This document shows, piece after piece, positions 9,535 through 17,798 of a stretch of 64,000 nucleotides of DNA; position 1 is the stretch's first letter; every line of letters begins with the position of its first letter. Under the pieces are notes generated by a model. That model saw nothing but the letters and a program-made list of their open reading frames with translations. It was not told where the DNA came from and did no database searches. Origin of the DNA: Rhodospirillales bacterium. GTDB taxonomy: Bacteria > Pseudomonadota > Alphaproteobacteria > BOG-932 > Roseiterribacteraceae. Location: positions 21,651-85,650 of the forward strand of contig JAQGIF010000154.1 in the NCBI GenBank assembly GCA_028291345.1. Reading direction: 5' to 3'. The position numbers and the translations under genes were made by a program.

Positions 9535-10026
9535 ATGACGACGAATCGCGACGGTTTGGACGATTCCGAACATATCGAGCATGACTTGGCGGGGCCGCTG
9601 GTAGTCGAAGCCGACGATGCCCGCATGCGGCCGTCCGGCAAATCGACGGCGGCGTTCCGTACCATCAGCGAAGTGTCGGCCGAACTTGACGTCCCGCAAC
9701 ATGTGCTGCGTTTTTGGGAGAGCAAGTTCACCCAGCTTCGCCCGCTGAAGCGCGGCGGGGGACGGCGCTACTACCGGCCGGAAGATCTGGTCTTATTGCG
9801 GCGAATTCACGGCCTACTCTATCGTGAAGGCTACACGATCAAAGGCGTGCAGCGCGTGCTGCGGACGCCGCGGACAGCGATAAGGGAAGAGGCCCCGGTC
9901 GAGACTTCGCGTCTGCCCGTCGAAGCGTCCCTGCCTGGCATCGCGAAGCCGAGCGCGGTCGAGTCCGAGCCGCTTTTGCGCGAATTGCTGAGCGAACTCA
10001 AGTCGCTACGCGCATTGTTGAGCTGA
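9535..10026 (+). CDS. MerR family transcriptional regulator
   Basis: A 163-residue regulator. An N-terminal tail of about 40 residues is followed by a MerR winged-helix domain: [24 protein letters not shown], then [32 protein letters not shown] written in two conserved blocks. The C-terminal part is short and has no metal-binding cysteines, so it is not a metal sensor. A MerR protein directly after ihfA is conserved in alphaproteobacteria, but its target is not known to me. The next feature downstream is the tRNA-Pro region. Confidence 0.88.
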   Translation: MTTNRDGLDDSEHIEHDLAGPLVVEADDARMRPSGKSTAAFRTISEVSAELDVPQHVLRFWESKFTQLRPLKRGGGRRYYRPEDLVLLRRIHGLLYREGYTIKGVQRVLRTPRTAIREEAPVETSRLPVEASLPGIAKPSAVESEPLLRELLSELKSLRALLS

Positions 10027-10168
10027 CTGAAAAATTCGTCGGTGGCGCGGTTGCGTGGGGGAAGTCGCCTCACTATAGTCCGCACCGTCGTGGCTGCCAT
10101 CTTCCAGGAATGGCGGCGATCGAAGCGACATAAATCGGCCCGGTATTAATTAGGCGGGGCGAATGAGA

Positions 10169-10217
10169 CGGGCAGTGGCGCAGCCTGATAGCGCATCTGC
10201 AGGGGGTCGTTGGTTCG
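10169..10217 (+). pseudogene. broken tRNA-Pro copy
   Basis: The sequence follows the intact tRNA-Pro at 10263-10336 from its first base through GGTTCG of the T arm with few changes. Nine bases spanning the anticodon loop are missing, as expected from a slip between two TGCA repeats. Homology stops exactly after GGTTCG, so the 3' half of the T arm and the acceptor strand are absent. It cannot fold into a tRNA. Confidence 0.75.
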
Positions 10218-10262
10218 TTATGTTAGTTCGTGGCTAGTGTTCAGAAGCCTTTGTTGGAGTGA

Positions 10263-10336
10263 CGGGTAGTGGCGCAGTCTGGTAGCGCACCTGCATGGGG
10301 TGCAGGGGGTCGTCGGTTCGAATCCGGCCTACCCGA
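10263..10336 (+). tRNA. tRNA-Pro (anticodon GGG)
   Basis: A 74-base cloverleaf. The acceptor stem is CGGGTAG with CTACCCG plus discriminator A. The D stem is GCGC/GCGC, the anticodon stem CCTGC/GCAGG with loop ATGGGGT (anticodon GGG), and the T arm GTCGG-TTCGAAT-CCGGC. CCA is not encoded. Its 3' end is the left boundary of the proposed genomic island. Confidence 0.93.
10315..10336 (+). other. putative attL (tRNA-Pro 3' end)
   Basis: The 3' end of the tRNA from GGTTCGA to the discriminator base. It is the left copy of the repeat that reappears at 28600-28620. Confidence 0.6.
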
Positions 10337-10467
10337 TTCCGACTTAGGATTTCGATACCCATAACTCTTTCGGTTCCGCGGCAGGAGATCGCCCGTGGAT
10401 ATATGCATAACTTAAGTTACCCATTAAAATATCGCGCTTAGGTATCTATGAGGGTGAGGGCGCTCTA

Positions 10468-10500
10468 CTCGCTTAAAACTGTGCCTGCTCGGTTAAAACT
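10468..10500 (+). repeat. pair of 13-bp direct repeats in the 10337-10590 gap
   Basis: CTCGCTTAAAACT (10468-10480) and CTCGGTTAAAACT (10488-10500) differ at one base and start 20 bp apart. The rest of the gap is AT-rich and shows no gene. This could be a binding site near the left island end, or chance. Confidence 0.35.
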
Positions 10501-10590
10501 AGACAATTTTTTTTCTAAACAGTCAGCCTCTCACGAGGACTACCCGGGCAGGGCCACGCTGCACCTGCAGCCACTCGAGCAAATATCGGG

Positions 10591-11058
10591 CTAAGACGGA
10601 TCCTCGAGCGCGAAGGCCGCGAGATCCCCTGTCTTTCTCAACATCTTGTCCACCTCACCGGCATGCAACTCCTCGGCATAGATCATCTGCCGGGCATATT
10701 CCTCCAGCATGACTGAACGGCCCTCGACCGAGGCCATCAGCTGCTTATAGAGCTCCAGCGCGGCCGCTTCCGCTTCCAGCGATTCGCGCAGTATCATGCC
10801 GATATCATGTTTGTGGCTGTCCAGCAGCGGCCCAATCGCAAGCGACGGGTATTTGCCGAGATGCGTGATCATCTCGCCGGCTTGATGCGCGTGCGCTAAC
10901 GATTCGGTTGCCTGATCGCGCAGCCACGACACGATCGGAATTCGGTTGTAGCCGAATACGAGGAACGAATAGTGGGTGTATCGGACCACCCCAGCCAGCT
11001 CCTGCTCCAAGATTCGGTTCAAGAGATCGACGACCAGATCTTTGTCGAAATCGGGCAT
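10591..11058 (-). CDS. ferritin-like / bacterioferritin-type protein
   Basis: A 155-residue four-helix protein. Helix 1 carries EQELAGVVRYTHYS, helix 2 ATESLAHAHQAGEMITHLG, helix 3 ESLEAEAAALELYKQL and helix 4 EEYARQMIYAEELHAGEV. The spaced Glu and His residues are those expected for a di-iron ferritin-like site. It lacks the standard Bfr N terminus, so iron storage as a 24-mer is not certain, and some family members act as small peroxide-consuming or iron-handling proteins. It is the first gene of the island and is encoded alone on the minus strand. Confidence 0.8.
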   Translation of the reverse strand: MPDFDKDLVVDLLNRILEQELAGVVRYTHYSFLVFGYNRIPIVSWLRDQATESLAHAHQAGEMITHLGKYPSLAIGPLLDSHKHDIGMILRESLEAEAAALELYKQLMASVEGRSVMLEEYARQMIYAEELHAGEVDKMLRKTGDLAAFALEDPS

Positions 11059-11149
11059 CTCATCACCTCAGCGTAGTTTCACTCAGGACCTGCTGACTCA
11101 ATCTCTGTCCTCTGCCCGTTGTTCCTCATTTCTCAGACGTGGGCGCGGC

Positions 11150-11533
11150 GAGGCGCCTTCATGGCCGCGTGCGCCATTGCCACCTTAGCTCTCCCGCCCG
11201 CAGTAGCCGCACCAGCACGTCGCGTCACGGCGATTGATCTTCACCCGGTCGCTCGCCTTGCCCGGAATGAGCGACGGCGCCACGACATGCAGGAATGGGC
11301 AAGTTCCGTGATCTGACGGTGAAACCCAAAGCCGGTCGGTCCGGCCTCGTATCTGAAGTGCAATTGCTCATACTTGGAAGCCAACTTGCCGATCAGCCGG
11401 TTCATACTCTCGGACGAAGCATCGATCTCGCCGATATAACTGATCTCGTCCTCCTGATCGGCGTCGGCGATCGCAACAGCATTACGCAGCCTCGCCGCGT
11501 CGATTCCGACAAAGCTTCCCTCAATGCCGTCAT
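11150..11533 (-). pseudogene. IS110-family transposase remnant
   Basis: On the minus strand a ribosome-binding site (AGGAGG) precedes an ATG at 11533. One frame then reads EGSFVGIDAARLRNAVAIAD and later KYEQLHFRYEAGPTGFGFHR, the N-terminal DEDD region of IS110 transposases. The match continues as VAPSLIPGKASDRVKINRRD and then VLVRLLRAGEL, each in a different frame. At least three frameshifts are needed and the C-terminal Tnp domain is missing. It is a dead fragment. Confidence 0.75.
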
Positions 11534-12296
11534 AACCCGCCCTCCTTTAAAGAGGCCCGATTCCTACCGCAGCCACCGGATGCAGCCATGACCAATGCCG
11601 GGTGTCACGGAACGGATATGCGATCTTACAGCAGAGCGGCGATGAGAAGATTGAACTGCTCAGCGAGGAACCGCTTATCGTTGGGGGGGGCACAGGGTAG
11701 GCGCTGAAGAGATGCAAGATTGAGGGGCCGACCACCCGCACGCCGTCCAAAAAAGCGCTCGCGAGTTTTTCCACGACGGCCACCGGACCGCGGTCTTGCA
11801 GAGATCAAATCGCGCCTAAATCAGCGGTGACATGAATTTCAGTTGGGCCATCGCGCGAGCTCAAGTTGTTCTTCTTGCTTAATCACCGGGATCCGTAAAT
11901 GTAATCGTCACGTCTTACCCCTTAATTGTTTGCACAAATAATGATTAATAATGCAAAATCCTAGTAGGAGCATGAAATTTACAAACTAGTATGAGCATGA
12001 AAGTTACAAAATATACTAGTACAAGCGTCATGCGTGTGATCAATCAGACAGGCTCGTCAGGCGAGCGGGCGCTGAACCAACTTGCGTCGGGAAAACGGCA
12101 CGGTTGCGGAGGAAAAGATAACACGGCCCCTTTTTAACGGAGGTGCAACATGACGTCATTGATGTGTTTTCCAAAAATGGCCCCCAGCGTCCGCGATCTC
12201 TCCAACCACTTGCATTCTTGAGAACGAGGCTGCGGACTTCCGCGGTCCGCGTTGGCGCGCGAGCACGGAGTCTGTCATGACAGGAGGCCTGCTGCC
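11534..12296. other. gene-poor stretch upstream of the LuxR-type regulator
   Basis: No convincing gene is seen in these 763 bases. 11547-11810 has short open frames on the minus strand with no recognisable family. From about 11880 the sequence becomes AT-rich and contains two tandem 25-bp repeats (11961-12010). A 23-codon frame with a good AGGTG site starts at 12150. It could be a leader peptide but has no other support. Confidence 0.4.
11961..12010 (+). repeat. two perfectly abutting 25-bp direct repeats, third partial copy
   Basis: Copies at 11961-11985 and 11986-12010 differ at two positions. Each starts CTAGTA, contains GAGCATGAAA and ends TTACAAA. A shorter degenerate copy beginning CTAGTACAAG starts at 12016. 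The tandem layout in an AT-rich promoter region suggests iterated binding sites, possibly for autoregulation of the regulator at 12297. Confidence 0.6.
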
Positions 12297-12986
12297 ATGT
12301 CCGCACATACCGAACAACTTCATCATGATGCCACCGGCCTGCAGTTGGTCGTCGATACTTTGCGGAGGCGCTCGCAGGCCGCTTTGAGGGCGCTCGATAT
12401 ACTGCCGGTTGGCGTGATGATCCTCGACTCACGCAACCGGCCCGTCATCGCTAACAGATATGCTCGGGACCTTTTCCCGGCCTGGCGGGGAGTCATGGGC
12501 GGTCTGACAGCCCTGCTGCGACAGCAGCAGCTCGACTATGCGGGTTGCCGGCGCCAGGCGACCCAGCATCAGGCGATCGATGGGAATGCGTCGACCTCGC
12601 GAACGGCGGCGATGGATACATCTCGCCTGATATTAATTCCTCGACCTGGGGAGTTGCGCCCGCTCCCCGCCGTCATGTTCAATCTTGGCGCAACTGGCGA
12701 AGAGAGCGGCGACGAGTCCCTCAATGTGGTTTTTTTCAGCGATCCGGACCATGAGATCGTGATCAACCGTGACAGGGTGCGGGACATTTACGGATTGACG
12801 CTGGCGGAAGCACGCCTGGCGGGATTGCTAGCCGAGGGCCGGCATCTAAGAGCCGCAGCCGCTCAACTCGGGATCACGTTCGAGACGGCGCGTACCCACC
12901 TCAAGCGGATCTTCAGCAAGACCACGACGACAAGCCAAGCGGACCTGGTGCGGCTGCTGCTCAACCTGACAAACCAGATTGGATGA
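12297..12986 (+). CDS. PAS-LuxR type transcriptional regulator
   Basis: A 229-residue protein. Residues about 25-70 (LDILPVGVMILDSRNRPVIA, then NRYARDLF) look like a PAS sensor fold. The C-terminal 65 residues form a LuxR-type helix-turn-helix: YGLTLAEARLAGLLAEGRHL, AAAQLGITFETARTHLKRIF, KTTTTSQADLVRLL. No autoinducer-binding or receiver domain is present, so it is not a classical quorum-sensing or two-component regulator. The start is set by AGGAGG about 10 bases upstream. It sits directly before the secretion operon, in the same direction, and is the natural candidate to control it. Confidence 0.83.
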   Translation: MSAHTEQLHHDATGLQLVVDTLRRRSQAALRALDILPVGVMILDSRNRPVIANRYARDLFPAWRGVMGGLTALLRQQQLDYAGCRRQATQHQAIDGNASTSRTAAMDTSRLILIPRPGELRPLPAVMFNLGATGEESGDESLNVVFFSDPDHEIVINRDRVRDIYGLTLAEARLAGLLAEGRHLRAAAAQLGITFETARTHLKRIFSKTTTTSQADLVRLLLNLTNQIG

Positions 12987-13315
12987 CGATGCGGATGTCT
13001 CCTCGGGGTGACCCGAAACACGGCAAGTTTCTGCAACTGCAAGGTTAAGGTTGCCAATCTAGTTGAAGTGCTCCTCCCAACCTCATCCAGCTGGATCAGT
13101 TTTTCGATATTTGTTACGCCAGCCGGCCATAGTTCCGGGTGCCCTCGTGGCAAGGCTCAAATCGCGCGCGGCCGCGCACGGAACCATTCGGCATTGTCGT
13201 TCTCATAGCTCTCGAATTTCTAACCCAAATGGGTGACGACGGCCCTTTGTCCGCGCGATCTACTTATTTGCAAAACACGCTCGGTTGAACCTTCCGAAAG
13301 GCGTGGAGATAGGCG
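12987..13315. other. intergenic region before the secretion operon
   Basis: There is no gene in these 329 bases. It contains the dyad at 13216-13241 that recurs upstream of the peroxidase gene, so it is probably the promoter region of the type II secretion operon. Confidence 0.5.
13216..13241. promoter_or_regulatory. shared palindromic motif, copy 1 (upstream of T2SS operon)
   Basis: The 26 bases contain CCCAAATGGG flanked by TAA on the left and CGACG on the right. They match the site at 25068-25093 at 21 of 26 positions without gaps. The motif lies 75 bases before the first gene of the operon and is a candidate operator. Confidence 0.5.
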
Positions 13316-13627
13316 ATGCGCGGGGCGTGGCGAAGCAATGTACTCAGGCCGCTGAACCTGATCTCGTTGGCCGGGCTGGTGACGTCCTGCGCCTTGCCTA
13401 TGTTCGCGATGCCGGCGGGGCCGCCGGCATACCGTCTGGGATATCACGATGGCTGCGACAGCGGCTACGCGGTGGCGGGGAGCCCCTTCTACAAGCAGGT
13501 TTGGGAGGTCGGGGCGCCGCGCGCGGAACCGGACTTTGTCGCCGGCTGGACGGCGGGTCTTTACGATTGCAAGGGCAGCTTCGAACGGATTCAGAGAAGC
13601 GTACACCAGGTGTTGTCGCCTCCCTGA
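13316..13627 (+). CDS. small predicted lipoprotein at the head of the T2SS cluster
   Basis: A 103-residue protein with a lipoprotein-type signal (NLISLAGLVTSC, cysteine near residue 25). The mature part is rich in Gly, Tyr and Cys: YRLGYHDGCDSGYAVAG then FVAGWTAGLYDCKGSFERI. Two cysteines beyond the lipid site could form a disulfide. I do not recognise a named family. Its size, lipid anchor and place before gspE would suit a secretin pilotin or other accessory factor, but that is inference only. Confidence 0.65.
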   Translation: MRGAWRSNVLRPLNLISLAGLVTSCALPMFAMPAGPPAYRLGYHDGCDSGYAVAGSPFYKQVWEVGAPRAEPDFVAGWTAGLYDCKGSFERIQRSVHQVLSPP

Positions 13628-13717
13628 ACGCCGGACAGCATTGGTGGCGGTGATCTCTGCCATCTTTATCCGAGGCTTCTCGGCGCGGTCATGGCTGGTT
13701 GGGTAAAGGGAGACGCA

Positions 13718-15433
13718 ATGCAGATTGCCACCGAAGACGTCAGTTCCGTTGAAAATTCGCTCGGCGCATTGCTGGTCCAGCGCGGCAAGCTGGATCCGCG
13801 CGCTCTGGAGCGGGCCATGCGAGTCCGCGGCGACGGCCAGGAAGGCCTGACGCAGCTCCTGCCAAAGCTCGGTCTGATATCGGAGCGCGATATTGCCGAG
13901 GTACTCGCTGAACAACTCTCACTGCCTCTGGTCACGGCGCAGGACTATCCGACGTTGCCGCTGCTCGAAGGCGAGGTCAGCGTCCGATTTCTGCACGCCT
14001 CGCGCGTTCTGCCCCTAGCCGAGACGCCCAAGGGCCTTCTGCTCGCCATGGCCAACCCGTTGGATCACGAGGCGATCGAAGCCATGCGCCTGGTCGCGGC
14101 TCAGGACATCTTGCCGTGCGTCGCCGTCCCGGCGGAACTCGAGGCGGCGGCAGTACGGCTCTACGCGGCACAAAAATCGCCGATCAACGAGATCATCGAA
14201 GCCGTCAGCGACGAGGAAGATCAGGCAATCGAGTACGACGTCGAACGCCTCAAGGACTTGGCCAGCGAGGCGCCCGTCATCCGGCTGGTCAACCATCTCG
14301 TCACCAAGGCCGTCGAAGCGCGGGCGTCGGACATCCATATCGAACCTTGCGAGGACAGGCTGCGCGTCCGCTTCCGCATCGATGGGGCATTGCGCGACAT
14401 CGATGCCCCGCACGATCGCTTTCGTGCCGCCGTGATCTCGCGCGTCAAGCTCATGGCCAAGCTGAACATCGCGGAACGGCGGCTGCCTCAGGATGGCCGG
14501 ATCAAGCTGGCGATTCATGGAACGCCGATCGATTTCCGCGTCTCGACCATTCCGACCATGCATGGCGAAAGCGTCGTTCTGCGTGTGCTCGATCGAGAGA
14601 GCGTGGCGCTGGACTTTGCAGCAATCGGCGTCGACGGCCAGAACTTACGGAATTATCTCGACGTGCTCGAACGGCCCAATGGCATTCTCCTCGTCACCGG
14701 CCCGACGGGCAGCGGCAAGACGACGACTCTCTACGCGTCATTGGTGCGTCTCAATACGGCGGAAAAGAAGATCCTCACGGTGGAGGACCCAATCGAATAC
14801 CAGCTCGACGGCGTCAACCAGATACAAGTCAAGCAGAGCATTGGGCTCAGCTTTGCCAATATCCTGCGATCGATCCTGCGCCACGATCCTGACATCATCA
14901 TGGTCGGCGAAATACGCGATCTCGAGACCGCGGAAATCGCGGTCCAGTCTGCGTTGACTGGCCATCTCGTGCTCTCGACCCTTCATACAAATGACGCCGC
15001 GGGCAGCATAACGCGCCTGCTCGACATGGGGGTCGCGGACTACCTCCTGACCTCGGTATTGAACGGTGTGGTCGGACAGCGGCTCGTCCGAACCCTATGT
15101 CCGCGATGCCGCCAACCCTACCGCGCCATGCCGGAGCTCTCAGAACAACTGAAGTTGGCGCGCTATGCGGCGGGGTCCGAATTCCTGCTCCACCGTGCTG
15201 TGGGTTGCGAGGCCTGCAATGGGACTGGATATTTCGGCCGTACCAGCATCTTCGAAATGCTGATCGTCACGGACACTATTCGCCGGTTGATTCTCCGACA
15301 TGCGGAATCCAACGCGCTTCATCGGGCGGCCGTGGAGGAGGGCATGCGTACAATGTATGACGACGGCATGATGAAAGCGCTTGCAGGAGAAACGACGATC
15401 GAGGAAGTGCTCAAGGTAACCCACGATAAGTGA
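13718..15433 (+). CDS. gspE: type II secretion system ATPase GspE
   Basis: A 571-residue cytoplasmic ATPase that drives pseudopilus assembly. An N1E/MshEN-type domain comes first (LGALLVQRGKLDPRALERAM...LISERDIAEVLAEQL). The core follows with ASDIHIEP, Walker A GPTGSGKTTTLYASL, the Asp box TVEDPIEYQ, Walker B DPDIIMVGEIRD and the His box LSTLHTNDAAGSITRL. The tetracysteine zinc motif CPRC...CEACNGTG is intact. The frame opens at 13691, but the ATG at 13718 has GGGAGA upstream. It is intact and should be functional. Confidence 0.95.
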   Translation: MQIATEDVSSVENSLGALLVQRGKLDPRALERAMRVRGDGQEGLTQLLPKLGLISERDIAEVLAEQLSLPLVTAQDYPTLPLLEGEVSVRFLHASRVLPLAETPKGLLLAMANPLDHEAIEAMRLVAAQDILPCVAVPAELEAAAVRLYAAQKSPINEIIEAVSDEEDQAIEYDVERLKDLASEAPVIRLVNHLVTKAVEARASDIHIEPCEDRLRVRFRIDGALRDIDAPHDRFRAAVISRVKLMAKLNIAERRLPQDGRIKLAIHGTPIDFRVSTIPTMHGESVVLRVLDRESVALDFAAIGVDGQNLRNYLDVLERPNGILLVTGPTGSGKTTTLYASLVRLNTAEKKILTVEDPIEYQLDGVNQIQVKQSIGLSFANILRSILRHDPDIIMVGEIRDLETAEIAVQSALTGHLVLSTLHTNDAAGSITRLLDMGVADYLLTSVLNGVVGQRLVRTLCPRCRQPYRAMPELSEQLKLARYAAGSEFLLHRAVGCEACNGTGYFGRTSIFEMLIVTDTIRRLILRHAESNALHRAAVEEGMRTMYDDGMMKALAGETTIEEVLKVTHDK

Positions 15434-16659
15434 TGGCAATGACGCGGTTCAGATATAAGTCCGTGACTCCCGTCGGCGAACTCGTTCAGGGCGAGATGGA
15501 GGCGGTCACGCGGCGGGCGGTGATCGAGCGGCTGCATAACGACGGTCATACGCCGATCCGGGCCGATGAGATCACCGAGGGATCTGCGCTCCGACTCTTT
15601 CCGGACGGCTTCTTCCGACGCACAGTGCTGTCGGGAACGGATACGGTTCTGCTCACACGCGAATTGGCCACATTGCTGGGCGCCGGGGTTCCGCTGGAGG
15701 GGGCTCTTGTCATCCTCGTCAATCTCGCCGACGACGGACCCAAGCACCGACTAATACAAGCTGTCCTTGAGAGAGTTCGCGGCGGCAGCAGCCTAGCCGA
15801 TGCCCTGGAGCCCTACAGACGGACATTGCCGGGCTTCTACATCGCCATGGTGCGTGCCGGAGAGGCGGGGGGAGCTCTCGAGATTGTTCTGACGCGGCTT
15901 GCTGAGGCGCTCGAGCGCGCCCAGTCACTCAAGGCGACGGTGAGGTCGGCGATGTACTACCCGGTCATCGTGCTGATCGTCGCGGTAATCTCCCTGATCA
16001 TTCTGCTGACCCAGGTAGTGCCGGCGTTTCGGCCCTTGTTCGAGGGCACCGGTGCGGCCTTGCCAACATCAACTAAAGTCATCGTCGCGCTCGGGGAATG
16101 GTTGACGACCTATTGGTGGCTCACCTTCGCCGTTCCCGCCGGACTGGTCCCAGTCCTAAGGAATCTCTACCGTCGGCCGACGGTTAGGCTCGCTTGGGAC
16201 AGGACGATGCTCAAGATCCCGCTGATCGGCGAGCTCATCACAAAGCTGGAGGTGGCACGGTTCAGCCGGACCCTGGGGACGCTGCTGAGCAATGGAGTAT
16301 CCATCCTAAACGCCCTCGCCATCGCGGTCGACACGCTGGGGAACCGCGCCATGGCCCAGGAAGCCAGCGGCCTCGCCGCAAGCCTCAAGAAAGGCGATGG
16401 TCTCGCACGACCGCTCATGGCTTCCGGAGTTTTCCCACGGTTGGCCGTTCAGCTGATTCACGTGGGCGAAGAGGGTGGCCAATTGGAAGATATGCTGCTC
16501 CGGGTTGCGAGCATCTATGACGAGGAGACCAGGCAAGCTCTTCAGAGAATGCTGGCCTTGCTCGTTCCGATGATCACTATCCTTCTTGGCCTTATCGTCG
16601 CCGCCGTCGTCAGCTCGATGCTGACGGCCATATTGAGCACCTATGACCTGGCGTTCTGA
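15433..16659 (+). CDS. gspF: type II secretion inner-membrane platform protein GspF
   Basis: A 408-residue protein with two GspF repeats, the first with GELVQGEMEAVTRRAVIERL before it and LATLLGAGVPLEGAL, the second with FSRTLGTLLSNGVSILNALA. Three membrane segments are visible: about residues 170-195, 215-240 and a C-terminal one (ITILLGLIVAAVVSSMLTAI). It forms the platform that couples the GspE motor to the pseudopilus. The ATG overlaps the gspE stop, and in-frame GTG and ATG codons nearby leave the start uncertain by two codons. Confidence 0.94.
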   Translation: MAMTRFRYKSVTPVGELVQGEMEAVTRRAVIERLHNDGHTPIRADEITEGSALRLFPDGFFRRTVLSGTDTVLLTRELATLLGAGVPLEGALVILVNLADDGPKHRLIQAVLERVRGGSSLADALEPYRRTLPGFYIAMVRAGEAGGALEIVLTRLAEALERAQSLKATVRSAMYYPVIVLIVAVISLIILLTQVVPAFRPLFEGTGAALPTSTKVIVALGEWLTTYWWLTFAVPAGLVPVLRNLYRRPTVRLAWDRTMLKIPLIGELITKLEVARFSRTLGTLLSNGVSILNALAIAVDTLGNRAMAQEASGLAASLKKGDGLARPLMASGVFPRLAVQLIHVGEEGGQLEDMLLRVASIYDEETRQALQRMLALLVPMITILLGLIVAAVVSSMLTAILSTYDLAF

Positions 16660-16706
16660 CAAGCGGTCGGTCCGACGGCGTCTGGCCACGGGAGGTGGAT
16701 CGACGG

Positions 16707-16955
16707 ATGAAAGCAGGCGTTCGGCGAGACGCCCCGACCTCGATATAGGCCGTGATACAACGCAACGGGAAGGTCTGCAGGGGCTAGGAAGGTGTTCGAT
16801 GGACGGAGGAAACTGGAGTGAGCTCTGTATCAAGAAGCGCGAAGAGCTGAATGATCCCTGGGCGCTCACACATCTACTGCTGTCCCGGCGAGCGTGGCGA
16901 ATATGATCTTCATTTTGTGGGTGCGAGCGGTAAGATCGCGAGGGCAAAGACGTGA
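16707..16955 (+). pseudogene. gspG: gspG (major pseudopilin) remnant, internally deleted and frameshifted
   Basis: A start with a good site (GGGAGGTGG, then ATGAAAGCAGGC) lies where gspG belongs. The prepilin motif GFTLIE, the membrane helix and the first part of the core are missing. From about 16735 the frame reads PDLDIGRDTTQREGLQGL, matching the GspG segment usually written LDxGRYPTTxEGLxAL. It goes on to NWSELCIKKREELNDPW, then shifts frame and ends as CCPGERGEYDLHFVGASGK. The stop (16953-16955) overlaps the gspH GTG, the normal coupling. Length is 249 bases against about 430 expected. Confidence 0.8.
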
Positions 16956-17404
16956 GGTTACGAACTGGTACTTGCACCGGGTTTACACTCATCGAGCTCC
17001 TGGTCGTGCTTCTGATTGTGAGCTTGGTGATCTCCCTGACGCCGGCCGCTTTCCAACGCGCTATCCCGGCATTGGAGACCAAGGCGGCCGCTCGCGCCGT
17101 GGCTGCAGCCTTCAGAGAAGGCCGCAGCCAGGCCATCCGAGACAACAGAGAGATTCCGGTCATCATCGATGTCGACGCTCGCACAGTGCGGGTCGGCATT
17201 GAGCATTATCCGGCTCAGCTGAGCCGGCGGCTCCGATTATCGCTCTTGGCCGGGCGATCGGAATTCACTGGTGGGAGTGCAGGCCAGATTGGGTTTTTCC
17301 CGGATGGAACTTCGACCGGCGGGCGCGTGACGCTCACGGCCGGTGGGAGCAGATACGATGTCGTGGTGGACTGGCTTACTGGGCTGGCGGTCATCAAGGA
17401 GTGA
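16952..17404 (+). CDS. gspH: type II secretion minor pseudopilin GspH
   Basis: A 150-residue prepilin-like protein. The prepilin peptidase site is TG|FTLIELLVVLLIVSLVISLT, with Glu at +5 and the hydrophobic helix. After the helix come AARAVAAAFREGRSQAIRDN and a C-terminal beta domain ending GGSRYDVVVDWLTG, typical of GspH. The GTG start overlaps the end of the gspG remnant. GspH is a minor subunit of the pseudopilus. Confidence 0.9.
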   Translation: MRLRTGTCTGFTLIELLVVLLIVSLVISLTPAAFQRAIPALETKAAARAVAAAFREGRSQAIRDNREIPVIIDVDARTVRVGIEHYPAQLSRRLRLSLLAGRSEFTGGSAGQIGFFPDGTSTGGRVTLTAGGSRYDVVVDWLTGLAVIKE

Positions 17405-17411
17405 CCGGCCC

Positions 17412-17798
17412 TTGCGGGGGTCACGGCCGTTAGGTTTCACGTTGCTCGAGGTGCTGGTCGCGCTCGCGATCCTTGGTGCTGCCCTGGGCGCGCTTCTGCA
17501 GGCTTTTACCGGTGGTTTTCATCGACTGAGCGTCTTGGAAGATTATTCCACCGCAGTGACGCACGCGCGCTCCGAGCTGGACCGGCTCGGAGCCGAGCTT
17601 CCGCTCGCGGAAGGACAATATTCCGGGAGCTTCACCGACGGCATGACGTGGACGGCGCAATTGCGCCGATATGACGTAGGCAGCTCCGGTAAAAACGCGG
17701 CCTTGGCCGTCATTACCTTTGAGATCACAGTTACCGTCTTCTGGCGCGAACATCGCGCGCTCACGCTGTCGAGCCTACGCCTAGCGAGCCAGGCATGA
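17412..17798 (+). CDS. gspI: type II secretion minor pseudopilin GspI
   Basis: The protein has the prepilin site PLG|FTLLEVLVALAILGAALGAL and a core of about 100 residues containing ARSELDRLGAELPLAEGQ and YSGSFTDGMTWTAQL, the GspI pattern. The frame is open upstream to 17343, but that is gspH sequence. A TTG at 17412 preceded by AAGGAG gives a seven-residue leader, the expected length, and 128 residues in all. GspI starts the pseudopilus tip with GspJ and GspK. Confidence 0.86.
   Translation: MRGSRPLGFTLLEVLVALAILGAALGALLQAFTGGFHRLSVLEDYSTAVTHARSELDRLGAELPLAEGQYSGSFTDGMTWTAQLRRYDVGSSGKNAALAVITFEITVTVFWREHRALTLSSLRLASQA

Noticed and set aside
12150..12221. 23-codon frame with a good ribosome-binding site before the regulator
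   Set aside because: Too short and without known motifs. It is noted in the gap description but not called a gene.
16643..16906. Open frame of 87 codons between gspF and gspH
   Set aside because: It starts inside gspF, and its middle part is the gspG remnant read in one frame. It is not a gene of its own.
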